Position numbers and translations under genes: made by a program | Assembly: GCA_016721085.1 (NCBI GenBank) | Contig: JADKJI010000004.1 | Coordinates: forward strand, 124,001-188,000 | Direction of reading: 5' to 3' | Length of the DNA: 64,000 nucleotides | Source of the DNA: Chitinophagaceae bacterium | GTDB lineage: Bacteria > Bacteroidota > Bacteroidia > Chitinophagales > Chitinophagaceae | In this document: positions 56,367-64,000 of the stretch, in pieces | Layout: each line of letters begins with the position of its first letter | Position numbering within the stretch: position 1 is the stretch's first letter | The notes under the pieces: model-generated | Databases searched by the model: none | Seen by the model: only the letters and a program-made list of their open reading frames with translations | What the model was told of the DNA's origin: nothing

Positions 56367-58291
56367 ATGTCATATCCCTTTCAGATCAAATCGTACGACG
56401 AGTACAAAGAGGCTTATAAGAAGAGTGTTGAAGATCCCGAGGGTTTCTGGGGCGAAATAGCCGGAACTTTCGAGTGGAAAAAACCGTGGGAGAAGGTATT
56501 AGATTGGAATTTCACTGAGCCCAAAGTGGAATGGTTTAAAGGGGGAAAGCTGAATATTACAGAGAACTGCATCGATCGCCATTTGAAAGAAATGGGCGAT
56601 AAGCCGGCTATCATTTGGGAACCCAATAATCCTGAAGAAAGGACCAGGGTAGTTACTTATAACAGGCTGCATAAAAGGGTTTGTCAGTTTGCCCAGGTAT
56701 TGAAGAATAATGGGGTTAAGAAGGGCGACAGAGTTTGTATCTATATGGGCATGGTACCTGAACTGGCTTATGCTGTTTTAGGTTGTGCAAGAATTGGAGC
56801 CATACATAGTGTTATTTTCGGCGGCTTCTCAGCACAAAGTATTGCCGACAGGTTATATGATGCACAAGCAGAATATATTGTTACCTGTGATGGCGCTTAC
56901 AGAGGAAACAAAGACATTCCACTGAAAAGTGTGATTGATGATGCGTTGATTGGAAACAGGACTGTAAAGAAAGTGATTGTTTATACAAGAACCCGTGTTC
57001 CTGTATCTATGCTAAAAGGAAGAGACTTGTGGTGGGAAGATGAAATGGAATTTGCAGAAACACAAGTAGAGAAAGATGGTGTGGTTAGTTTTCCTGCAGA
57101 AGAAATGGATGCTGAAGATCCGCTATTCATCTTATACACCTCCGGATCTACTGGTAAACCAAAGGGTGTAGTGCATTCTTGTGCTGGATATATGGTTTGG
57201 ACGAATTATACCTTCATCAACACCTTCCAATATAATAAGGGTGATATTCATTTCTGTACAGCTGATATTGGTTGGATTACCGGTCATAGCTATATAGTAT
57301 ATGGTCCATTGAGTGCAGGTGGTACTTCTGTGATGTTTGAAGGTATTCCAACATGGCCTGATGCAGGACGATTCTGGGATATAGTAGATAAGTACAAAGT
57401 GAATATTCTCTATACGGCCCCAACAGCCATCCGTTCGTTGATGGGATTTGGTCTTGATCCATTAAAGGATAAGAAACTTGATTCATTAAAAGTGCTGGGT
57501 ACAGTAGGTGAACCTATCAATGAGGAAGCCTGGCATTGGTATGATGAGAATGTTGGAAAGAAAAATGTCCTATTGTAGATACCTGGTGGCAAACAGAAAC
57601 CGGTGGTTGTCTTATTTCAAATATGGCCGGTGTAACACCTGCGAAGCCATCCTATGCCACATTGCCTATGCCGGGCGTACAACCAATATTGGTAGATGAG
57701 AATGGAAAAGAAGTGGAAGGCAATAATGTGAGTGGTAATCTATGCATCAAAGCACCATGGCCAGCTATACTTCGAACTACATATGGTGATCATGAAAGAT
57801 GTCGCCTGAACTACTTTGCAACATACCCTGGTTTATATTTTACAGGAGATGGTTGTCACAGGGATGAAAATGGATTTTACCGAATTACGGGTCGTGTAGA
57901 TGATGTGTTGAATGTTAGTGGTCATCGTATTGGTACAGCAGAAGTTGAGAATGCCATCAATATGCACGCTGGTGTGGTTGAGAGTGCTGTGGTAGGATAT
58001 ACCCACGACATAAAAGGTCAGGGTATCTATGCTTATGTAATCTATGGCCATATGCATGGTGATGAATTACATACCCGTCAGGATATATTGCAAACAGTAA
58101 CCCGTATTATTGGACCCATCGCCAAACCCGATAAAATACAATTCGTTGCCGGTCTTCCAAAAACAAGAAGTGGAAAGATCATGCGTAGAATTTTGCGTAA
58201 GATTGCAGAAGGCGAAACGGAGAATTTGGGAGATACGTCTACGTTATTGGATCCGGGGGTTGTGGAGGAGATAAAGAATGGGAAGATCTGA
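56367..58291 (+). CDS. acs: Acetyl-CoA synthetase, one frameshift
   Basis: Joined across one shift this is a 641-residue acetate--CoA ligase, the usual Acs length. It shows YTSGSTGKPKGVVH, the TADIGWITGHSYIVYGPLS region, the restored VDTWWQTETGG that binds the adenylate, and GRVDDVLNVSGHRIGTAEVE with the regulatory TRSGKIMRRILRK lysine near the end. It activates acetate and links it to acetyl-CoA. The A-run 57561-57565 is one base too short; adding one restores GKKKCPIVDTWW. The start is the ATG at 56367. Confidence 0.92.
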
Positions 58292-58292
58292 G

Positions 58293-58446
58293 GAATTTGA
58301 AAATTTGGGAATTTGAAAATTTGAAAATGCTGATTTTCGGAATTTCATTCTTACTTGATTCCTTTCCTCTTATGACATCTTAAAAATAATCAAAGATTCA
58401 GAATAGAGATTTTCAAATTTTCAAATTCGCAAATTTTCAAATTAAA
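58293..58446. repeat. Inverted TTTGAAAA ladder, array A4
   Basis: A left ladder right at the acs stop (TTTGAAAATTTGGGAATTTG, 58297-58328) faces an inverted right ladder (TTTTCAAATTTTCAAATTCG, 58411-58444). The pair could form a long AT-rich stem of the same kind as array A1. Confidence 0.75.
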
Positions 58447-58451
58447 TATGA

Positions 58452-58625
58452 GAAAACCCCACTGGCTGGAGTAAGTGTGGGGTTTTCATAGAGAACGTAA
58501 ACTTCGCTTTCAAAAGGGTACAGATGCTACACCATCGGTAGCCGGCGAGGATTAGCAGACTCCTCGGTATATACGGCGATAATGGTGCCAGGGTGGGGGA
58601 GAGTAAGTGAAAATTAAAAAGTCAA
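58452..58625 (-). ncRNA. Candidate structured RNA in the acs-hydrolase gap
   Basis: A minus-strand TACCTTTG (58637-58630) fits the Bacteroidota -7 box, with TATG 19 bases further up where TTTG is expected. About 40 bases in, a long branched stem folds on either strand: CACCAT/ATGGTG, GCCG/CGGC and CGAGGA/TCCTCG (58530-58587). The transcript would end at the stem GAAAACCCCAC/GTGGGGTTTTC (58452-58487). The length, about 170 bases, is typical of 6S or other regulatory RNAs, but the fold does not show the usual 6S closing stem. I do not recognise a family. The terminator stem could instead serve acs on the plus strand. Confidence 0.45.
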
Positions 58626-58777
58626 AAGTCAAAGGTAAAAAAGTCAGTTTCTTGCCCATAAGTAGGCTAAGTTTTAAAGGCTTAAGTTGCTGTTAACCAA
58701 TACTAAATAGTTTTAAAATCTCGAAGCTGGTTTAATTGCCAGCGAAGTTCATTTGAGAATAATGTAAAGCCACGGGC

Positions 58778-58818
58778 CAAAGATTTTCAAATTTTCAAAT
58801 CATCAAATTTTCAAATTC
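58778..58818. repeat. TTTTCAAA ladder before the hydrolase start, array A5
   Basis: CAAATTTTCAAATCATCAAA and further units directly precede the start codon at 58826, ending 8 bases from it. Confidence 0.7.
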
Positions 58819-58825
58819 TGACTTC

Positions 58826-59761
58826 ATGTTGTTCCGTCGCTTCCTCCGCATCGTACTTTCCCTGTTCCTTTTACTAAACATCATGGCGGCCTTTCATGCT
58901 TACAAGTTCACTCATTTTTATCCTGCTAATGAAGTGGTGAAAAAAAGACCTGAGGATATGAACTGGTGGGATAAAACAAAGGCTATAGTGGTGGGTGTTA
59001 GGTTTCCAAAATCTGTAAATAGTGTTACCCCAGATACCACATATAAGACTGTCAATTTCAAGACGGCAGATGGAATTCCTATTGAAGCATGGTATACGGA
59101 AAAAAGTAAGGCTAAGGGGACAGTCATTCTTTTTCATGGCCATGGAGCTTCAAAATCAAAAGTGTTGACGGAAGCCAACTATATGTATACTTTAGGATAT
59201 AGTACGCTGTTAGTTGATTTCAGGGCTCATGGGGGCAGTGGGGGTGATGTTTGTACTATCGGGTATAAGGAAGCTGAAGAAGTAAAACTGGCTTATCAAT
59301 ACCTGGTTGAAAAGGGCGAAAAGAATATTGTGTTATGGGGTATATCATTGGGAGCAGCTACAATAACGCACGCTATAAGTGAATATCATATAGAGCCCTC
59401 CAAAATAATTTTAGAGATGCCTTTCGGGGCATTGACAGATGCAGTAAAAGGCAGGGTTCGCATTATGGGTTTGCCTGAGCAACCTATCGCTACTTTGCTG
59501 ACATTTTGGGGCGGTACAGAACAAGGTTTCTGGGCATTTAGCCATAATCCTTCTGCTTATGCAAAGTCTGTTAACTGTCCGGTATTATTGCAATGGGGAG
59601 CTAAAGATCCAAGAGTTACCAGGGAAGAAATTGATGCTATCTATAAGAATCTGGTGATTCCAACAAAGAAGTTGGTCGTGTATGAATCAGCAGGACATGA
59701 ATCACTTTGTAAGAAGGAGACATTGAAGTGGCAGGCGGAGGTGAGGGCGTTCTTGAATTGA
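58826..59761 (+). CDS. Membrane-anchored alpha/beta hydrolase
   Basis: A 311-residue protein with an N-terminal helix (LRIVLSLFLLLNIMAAFHAY) and an alpha/beta-hydrolase fold: oxyanion HGHG in VILFHGHGASKS, nucleophile in WGISLGAATI (Ser about 174), acid in WGAKDPRVT and histidine in SAGHESLCKKE. It is related to BAAT/DUF-type serine hydrolases of the cell envelope. The substrate is unknown. It is a single gene. Confidence 0.82.
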   Translation: MLFRRFLRIVLSLFLLLNIMAAFHAYKFTHFYPANEVVKKRPEDMNWWDKTKAIVVGVRFPKSVNSVTPDTTYKTVNFKTADGIPIEAWYTEKSKAKGTVILFHGHGASKSKVLTEANYMYTLGYSTLLVDFRAHGGSGGDVCTIGYKEAEEVKLAYQYLVEKGEKNIVLWGISLGAATITHAISEYHIEPSKIILEMPFGALTDAVKGRVRIMGLPEQPIATLLTFWGGTEQGFWAFSHNPSAYAKSVNCPVLLQWGAKDPRVTREEIDAIYKNLVIPTKKLVVYESAGHESLCKKETLKWQAEVRAFLN

Positions 59762-59850
59762 GGTTAAAGTTTAAGGGTTTAAAGGTTTAAGGGTATAAGG
59801 GTTTTGAAAGTTGGAGAGCAAGATTAATTAGTACTGATTGAAGAGCGAAG

Positions 59851-59972
59851 CCTATGTATGACTATGTTCTATGTCTCTATGTGGTATGTATTTTTTAACA
59901 CATAGGAACATAGGCACATAGTCAAACTCGGAAATTCCTCTTGTATTCTATGTTCCTATGTGCCTATGTGTT
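59851..59972. repeat. ACATAGG 8-mer ladder with an inverted copy
   Basis: CTATGTATGACTATGTTCTA and similar units (59851-59890) precede AACACATAGGAACATAGGCA (59898-59922). Its inverse is at 59948-59972, matching at 23 of 25 positions. This is another ladder-plus-inverse repeat in a 347-base gap between convergent genes. I see no gene there. Confidence 0.7.
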
Positions 59973-60033
59973 CGGCTGTTAAACTGAGATTATTTTGATT
60001 TATGGGATTTAGCGGGAATGGAATACAAATTCA

Positions 60034-60066
60034 TTTCACCGCAGAGGCACGGAGAAGCAGAGAGAA
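60034..60066. repeat. Half copy of the CCGCAGAGACGC repeat, copy 6
   Basis: TTTCACCGCAGAGGCACGGA resembles the left arm only; no right arm is present before the L,D-transpeptidase stop at 60109. Confidence 0.6.
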
Positions 60067-60108
60067 TCCAAACTTACAAAGTTAATTAAATTACATTGGC
60101 GATTGCCA

Positions 60109-60663
60109 TTATCTGCGAATGATAACTTTAGTACCGACCGTTAAATATTCATTGACTTCATCAATATCTTCATTCTTGAGTGATACACAACCATTGGTCC
60201 AGTTGGTATAATCATCTACTACAAGATCATCGTTTGGCCAGGTGCCATGGATAGCAATGCCGCCACCTATTTTTGCATTTGCGGGGATTAGTCCTGCTGC
60301 TTTACGTTGTTTGAATTTAGCCCAGCTATCCTTATTTGGATAATCGAGAAGCATCATTCTATGCCATTTATCATGAACTCTTTTTGAAGTAATTCGGAAA
60401 GTGCCTTCGGGAGTTTTCTTATCCCCTTCCATTAATTTATCTCCCAGGTCTTTATTTCCAAAAACAACGGGGTAAGTGGCATACCAGCCATCGTCGTCAT
60501 ATACACTTAGTTCATAATCAGACTTATCGACTATGATGTAGACAGTCCCGTTGGGATCTGTTGCTCTGCGTTGTTTTACAGACGATTTTTTGTCTGCAGA
60601 ACGGAAGCTAAGGGAGGAAAGGGTGACAATAAAGAGTGAAATAGCAATAATTCGAGTTTTCAT
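60109..60663 (-). CDS. L,D-transpeptidase (YkuD domain) family protein
   Basis: A 184-residue exported protein. A signal peptide (IIAISLFIVTLSSLSF) is followed by the YkuD domain with GTVYIIVDKSDYELSVY, PEGTFRITSKR, the HGTWPNDDL motif and the catalytic NGCVSLKNEDID (Cys about 160). It crosslinks peptidoglycan stems or attaches lipoproteins in the periplasm. It is a single gene on the minus strand. Confidence 0.85.
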   Translation of the reverse strand: MKTRIIAISLFIVTLSSLSFRSADKKSSVKQRRATDPNGTVYIIVDKSDYELSVYDDDGWYATYPVVFGNKDLGDKLMEGDKKTPEGTFRITSKRVHDKWHRMMLLDYPNKDSWAKFKQRKAAGLIPANAKIGGGIAIHGTWPNDDLVVDDYTNWTNGCVSLKNEDIDEVNEYLTVGTKVIIRR

Positions 60664-60825
60664 ATTAACCTACTTTAACGTAAAGACCTGTCAATCGGCA
60701 CTTTGTTTAAATGATGTTTTAAAATATTTAGTTAAAGGGGTAAGGTAAACGACATAATTAAACGTACAAGGATTTTGCCATAGTATGGGTGTGGGGAATA
60801 TTTAACAGGATTTATTGAGGAATAT

Positions 60826-60977
60826 AAAAAAATTTGAAAATTAGATGATTTGATCCGCCGCGGCGGATGGAAATGAACAGCCGGAAACAGGGGCTGGGTT
60901 TTTATACTTTTTATAACCGCAGAGACGCGGAGACGCAGAGTTATTCCCTGCGTCTCCGCGTCTCTGCGGTTATAAAA
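60826..60977. repeat. Composite repeat with perfect 30-base palindrome, copy 7
   Basis: A short ladder (60828-60850), a palindrome ATCCGCCGCGGCGGAT (60853-60868), the word CAGCCGGAAACA, then the most perfect copy of the main family. Its arms at 60909-60938 and 60948-60977 (starting TTTTATAACCGCAGAGACGC) match over 30 bases. It lies before the DUF4332 stop. The remainder of 60664-60825 shows no gene. Confidence 0.85.
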
Positions 60978-60999
60978 CTTATTACTTAAAACGTATAAC

Positions 61000-61407
61000 T
61001 TAATGCGACACCTTCGCATCCAGCGTCTTCGCAAATTCGATCATTTCCTGAAGATGTTCAACTGATGGCACTTTACCACTAAGTCCGAATTTGTCATTCG
61101 TTTCAACAAGCTTTACGTGCAGGTTTTCGGCTTTGCGATGGGAGAATTCTTTTACAGAATCAACACCGGCAGCTTCCAGCAATTCTGAAAATTGACCAGC
61201 CACTCCTTTTATTCGGAACAGATCAGCATGATTAACCCAGGTGAGTATTAATGATTCTGGAATATGTGTAGCAGCAGCCATTTTTTCACGTCCTCTCTTT
61301 GTTCCACAATGAATCAACAGGTCGGTAGTGGTCTTAACACCCTGAACATTTAATTTTTCCGCATAGGTCGGTCCAATTCCTTCAATATCCATTACATTAT
61401 AAGGCAT
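61000..61407 (-). CDS. DUF4332 helix-hairpin-helix protein
   Basis: A 135-residue protein starting MPYNVMDIEGIGPTYAEKL, the helix-hairpin-helix form of DUF4332, with a second such motif LFRIKGVAGQFSELLEAAG. The C-terminal part contains KAENLHVKLVETNDKFGLSG. It may bind DNA or nucleotides. The ATG at 61407 was chosen; a longer frame to 61470 adds a poor N-terminus. It is single and cytoplasmic. Confidence 0.82.
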   Translation of the reverse strand: MPYNVMDIEGIGPTYAEKLNVQGVKTTTDLLIHCGTKRGREKMAAATHIPESLILTWVNHADLFRIKGVAGQFSELLEAAGVDSVKEFSHRKAENLHVKLVETNDKFGLSGKVPSVEHLQEMIEFAKTLDAKVSH

Positions 61408-61531
61408 AGTGATAATCTTTAGGGCGACAAAGTAAGAAGAAATTCCTGCACAGTAGGCCAGTAGGCACATTATTTTTTATGTATACATTGTTTGCTAAAA
61501 AAGGGGAACTTGCTGAGTAAAAACCATTAGT

Positions 61532-61976
61532 ATGAAATCTCTGCTTTATATAATGCCAATCATTGCAGGAGTGGCTATGTCAATTCCAGTCGGGAGTAAA
61601 TGGACAATTAAGAGCTGGATTGCAACATCCCATCTTAGCCGCATTGATATCTTTTGTTGGAGGCACATTGGCGTTATTACTGCTTTTGTTGTTTTCAAAA
61701 CAAGCATTACCACCGGCAAATGTTTATACAGGGTTAGAATGGTATAAATATACCGGTGGATTTTTAGGAGTGATAGTAGTGGTGTTTGTGATTCTTTCAG
61801 TACATGAGGTGGGGGCTTCTAATATGTTTGTATTGATAGTGGCAGGGCAATTACTAACTGCATTGCTTATGGATCATTTTGGCTTATTGGGTTTATTGGA
61901 AAACCCTGTGAGTGCAAAGAAGGTGATAGGAATGCTTATGGTTATTGGAGGTGCCTGGTTAGTTACTAAAAAATAA
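61532..61976 (+). CDS. DMT family transporter (YdcZ/DUF606), one frameshift
   Basis: Joined across one shift this is a 147-residue protein with four to five helices, as usual in DUF606. It reads LLYIMPIIAGVAMS, then QSGVNGQLRAGLQHPILAAL, SFVGGTLALLLLLLF, and ends VIGMLMVIGGAWLVTKK. Two C residues at 61586-61587 where one is expected cause the break. The family is part of the drug/metabolite transporter superfamily; small members may pair or act as dimers. It is a single gene. Confidence 0.8.
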
Positions 61977-61979
61977 AAA

Positions 61980-62001
61980 CCGGCGCGTAAAAACGCGCCG
62001 G
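61980..62001 (-). terminator. Terminator of the outer-membrane barrel gene
   Basis: Stem CCGGCGCGT/ACGCGCCGG with an AAAA loop, followed on the minus strand by TTTTTATTTTTT. It overlaps the end of the convergent DMT transcript, so it may act for both. Confidence 0.88.
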
Positions 62002-62032
62002 ATACTAAACAAGAGAGAAATCGGAAAAAATC

Positions 62033-62875
62033 TTACCAGTTACTCAATCGTACACCAAAATTGTAAGGTGTTTGATCTAATCCTTTAGCAAACATGCTTT
62101 GTGTTGCTACTGATCCGTATAATTTTACTGGTCCCAATTGAACTTCTCCGATATAGGAGATCTTCCAAGGACGCAGGTCGAAGTCATTCTTTTCTTTTTG
62201 CTTACCGAAAGCACCAGTGATGGTTTTCTGACGGCTGCTGTATAAATAACCCGCACTTACACCTGCACTGAATCCGAATCCGCTTTTACGACCAGGTGTG
62301 AAATTGAAGTTCAACATCATTGGTACAGTAAGGTAATCAGCTGCGAGCTTGTTCTTACTATATACAGTTGAGTTATCCATGATCACTTTAGTAGGGTCAG
62401 TTTCAAATTTGATTGCACGTGAATAGCGATAGTTGTTCAACTCCAAACCCATACCGTATTTCAAGTTTACCACATGCTTAATCACATTCAGTCGCTGCAT
62501 GAAGAACCAGATATTGACGTTGGTAGATTTTCCATTGCGTAATTTGAACCAGTCTTTAGAAGCACCAGGCGCAAATCCAGTTACAGGATTTTGGATGCCT
62601 GCGGATGTATAATCTGTATTATCTGTCAGCTGATTGATACCAAGGTCAACGATCCACCAATTTGTTGTTACATTAGAAGGCTTTGTGCGCTTTCGGTTAT
62701 GGATGGTTACATTCTTGTCGTTTCCATTATTACCATGCTGGCCATCCCCTTTTTTAATGATGATCATGCTTCCTATGCGTATGGTATCGCTTTCATTTGT
62801 CTTTGAGCTGTCTGACTGCGCCATTCCGGTGAGTGCAAAACATATCCCTGTCAGGAGTAAAACTATCCTTTTCAT
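62033..62875 (-). CDS. Outer-membrane beta-barrel protein (PorT-like size)
   Basis: A 280-residue exported protein: signal LLLTGICFALTGMAQ, a lysine- and asparagine-rich linker (IIKKGDGQHGNNGNDKNVTI), then barrel strands such as VVNLKYGMGLELNNYRYSRA and GFGFSAGVSAGYLYSSRQ, closing with YNFGVRLSNW (terminal aromatic). It probably sits in the outer membrane. No specific family is recognised. The anti-sigma-like gene lies 27 bases upstream on the same strand. Confidence 0.72.
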   Translation of the reverse strand: MKRIVLLLTGICFALTGMAQSDSSKTNESDTIRIGSMIIIKKGDGQHGNNGNDKNVTIHNRKRTKPSNVTTNWWIVDLGINQLTDNTDYTSAGIQNPVTGFAPGASKDWFKLRNGKSTNVNIWFFMQRLNVIKHVVNLKYGMGLELNNYRYSRAIKFETDPTKVIMDNSTVYSKNKLAADYLTVPMMLNFNFTPGRKSGFGFSAGVSAGYLYSSRQKTITGAFGKQKEKNDFDLRPWKISYIGEVQLGPVKLYGSVATQSMFAKGLDQTPYNFGVRLSNW

Positions 62876-62902
62876 ACTTGAGTTTTTAAACTGGTTATCT
62901 GA

Positions 62903-64000
62903 TTATTTTAATGCTATTTCAAAATTGGCGATATGGATTCCTTTCTTGTCTTCGCCTGGACCGATGTTAGTTGCTTTTTCCACTACCCGGGTAACTTTGC
63001 GGAAGAAGCCACGCATCTTATTTTTAGAACTTACATTGGAAGTGAGAACTGCGAAATTATCTTTATCTGTTTCTGTGTTATCAGCTACATAGTTTGCATT
63101 GGTGCTTTCTGGTCCTACGGGACTATCTGGTAAAGGATTCACTGCTGCTATACCTGTATTGATCACCTGAATTTTATTAGACTCATCAACTTTCGCTATC
63201 GTGCTTCCTTTAAGTGTAACGTCGCTATCGACAGGAAAGTTACTTTCGTTTTGATTTTTTGTTGGAAGATTTACATTTTCTGCTAGCAAAGGAGATTCTT
63301 GTGTTTTATTTTTTACTTCTTTTATTACAGATTTTTTATCTGTTGTATTGACTGCTGGTGAATTCTTTTCTGTATTTGTATTGTTATCAGCTAAAGAACT
63401 CTTTTGAATCGCTTCTTCTTTGTCAACAGGGTTTGTTTTTGAAGGAACAGTAACTGCAGGTTCTTTTGTACTATTGACAATTGAGCTTTCATTCTTTGGT
63501 GTGCTTATGTATAGCCAGGCACTAATTCCAAGGAACAATAACACTGCTGCGGCAACAGCTACTCTCCACCAACGGAATACAATTACTTTTTCATCTTTTT
63601 CAGAACGGTAGAGTAATTGTTTGTCGGGGAAAACTATTGAAGCATCAGCTGTATATCTAACTTTTTGTATCAGTTCAAATGCTACCTGATGTTGTGGGTT
63701 TTTGTAAACAAACAATTCAGTAGCGGCTTTTTCTTCATTAGTCAGTTCATCATCTCCGTACAACACGAAATATTCTTCGAAATTAGTGTCGTTCACCATT
63801 TCAGTTGTTGAAGCATGGCGATATAAGAAACTCTTGTCGCCGAGGCTTGCTTCTTTCTCTGAAGGAAGGACAGTGTCTTTCAACATCATGAGCTCTTCCT
63901 TCAAATCAGGATTCATTTCTACAAATTCTTCAACTGCTTTACGATCGGAAACGTTCAGTTCGTTGTCGACGTAAAGGAGAAAGAATTCTTCGTAATTATG
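62903..64000 (-). CDS. Anti-sigma-factor-like membrane protein, 5' end outside window
   Basis: The frame stays open to the right edge; 366 residues are present here. The N-terminal part contains two similar acidic helical units: NYEEFFLLYVDNELNVSDRK at the edge, and FEEYFVLYGDDELTNEEKAA about 70 residues later. A single helix follows (WRVAVAAAVLLFLGISAWLY), then a low-complexity periplasmic region rich in Ser, Asn and Lys. Proteins of this shape sit beside ECF sigma factors in Bacteroidota and may hold them at the membrane. The sigma gene would lie beyond the edge. Confidence 0.6.
   Translation of the reverse strand, partial: HNYEEFFLLYVDNELNVSDRKAVEEFVEMNPDLKEELMMLKDTVLPSEKEASLGDKSFLYRHASTTEMVNDTNFEEYFVLYGDDELTNEEKAATELFVYKNPQHQVAFELIQKVRYTADASIVFPDKQLLYRSEKDEKVIVFRWWRVAVAAAVLLFLGISAWLYISTPKNESSIVNSTKEPAVTVPSKTNPVDKEEAIQKSSLADNNTNTEKNSPAVNTTDKKSVIKEVKNKTQESPLLAENVNLPTKNQNESNFPVDSDVTLKGSTIAKVDESNKIQVINTGIAAVNPLPDSPVGPESTNANYVADNTETDKDNFAVLTSNVSSKNKMRGFFRKVTRVVEKATNIGPGEDKKGIHIANFEIALK

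Noticed and set aside
58452..58625. Reading the RNA candidate as tmRNA, RNase P or SRP RNA
   Set aside because: None of the defining motifs of those RNAs is present, and the length does not fit the first two.
4513..60977. Repeated CCGCAGAGACGC units as a CRISPR array
   Set aside because: The units are dispersed singly or in inverted pairs over tens of kilobases, with no regular spacers and no cas genes.

Overview
The window looks like a chromosomal segment of a Bacteroidota bacterium, most likely close to the Chitinophagaceae. Four things point there: a SusC/SusD/lipoprotein operon, the gliding genes gldE and gldD, family proteins such as DUF3109 and a PSP1/RicT protein, and promoters with the Bacteroidota TTTG-N19-TAnnTTTG form. 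Start codons lack Shine-Dalgarno signals. I see no phage, no integrative element, no CRISPR array and no recognisable defence locus. The gene content is ordinary; the unusual material is in the intergenic DNA and in the number of broken reading frames.

Layout. 1-4.4 kb (minus): a haem-motif DUF1549/DUF1553 lipoprotein running off the left edge, and a secreted glycoside-hydrolase-like protein. 4.5-8.8 kb (minus): a broken aldo/keto reductase, an AraC regulator, an outer-membrane protein and a Bcr/CflA-type drug exporter. 9.2-17.1 kb: a small lipoprotein, tRNA-Arg(CCT), an acyl-CoA ligase, a TPR protein, DUF1015 with serC, an S1/P1-type zinc enzyme and DUF502. 17.2-24.1 kb (plus): a TetR-controlled efflux operon (tetR, outer-membrane channel, periplasmic adaptor, RND pump) whose operator lies on its own promoter. 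24.3-30.1 kb: AIM24-like protein, BI-1 protein, alpha/beta hydrolase, and the conserved pair holB-ricT. 30.7-36.3 kb: glutathione peroxidase, lipoprotein, radA-comF, a candidate small RNA, and a YugP-type protease. 36.4-42.1 kb (plus): susC-susD-lipoprotein. 42.5-51.5 kb: Rne/Rng ribonuclease, an mS38-like mini protein, TPR, HU, then mutY-ssb-gldE-gldD-DUF3109-LutB-like, an arrangement typical of Bacteroidota. 51.8-64 kb: a deacetylase-like protein, two transporters, acs, a candidate structured RNA, a hydrolase, L,D-transpeptidase, DUF4332, a DMT protein, an outer-membrane barrel and an anti-sigma-like membrane protein running off the right edge.

Broken genes. Nine genes carry about thirteen frame disruptions. 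Most are one-base changes in A/T runs with perfectly conserved reading on both sides, which is what indel errors in an assembly look like. Two, in the efflux adaptor and in SusC, also lack an internal block of roughly 40 and 80 codons, which a single-base error cannot explain.

Intergenic repeats. The gaps are filled by a few recurring palindromic families: an arm reading CCGCAGAGACGC, ladders of TTTGAAAA, a linking word CAGCCGAATACA, and several perfect palindromes. They are stacked or nested beside gene ends, and one ladder appears to supply the last codons of ricT. Together with two candidate small RNAs and the TetR operator, these are the parts most worth following up.
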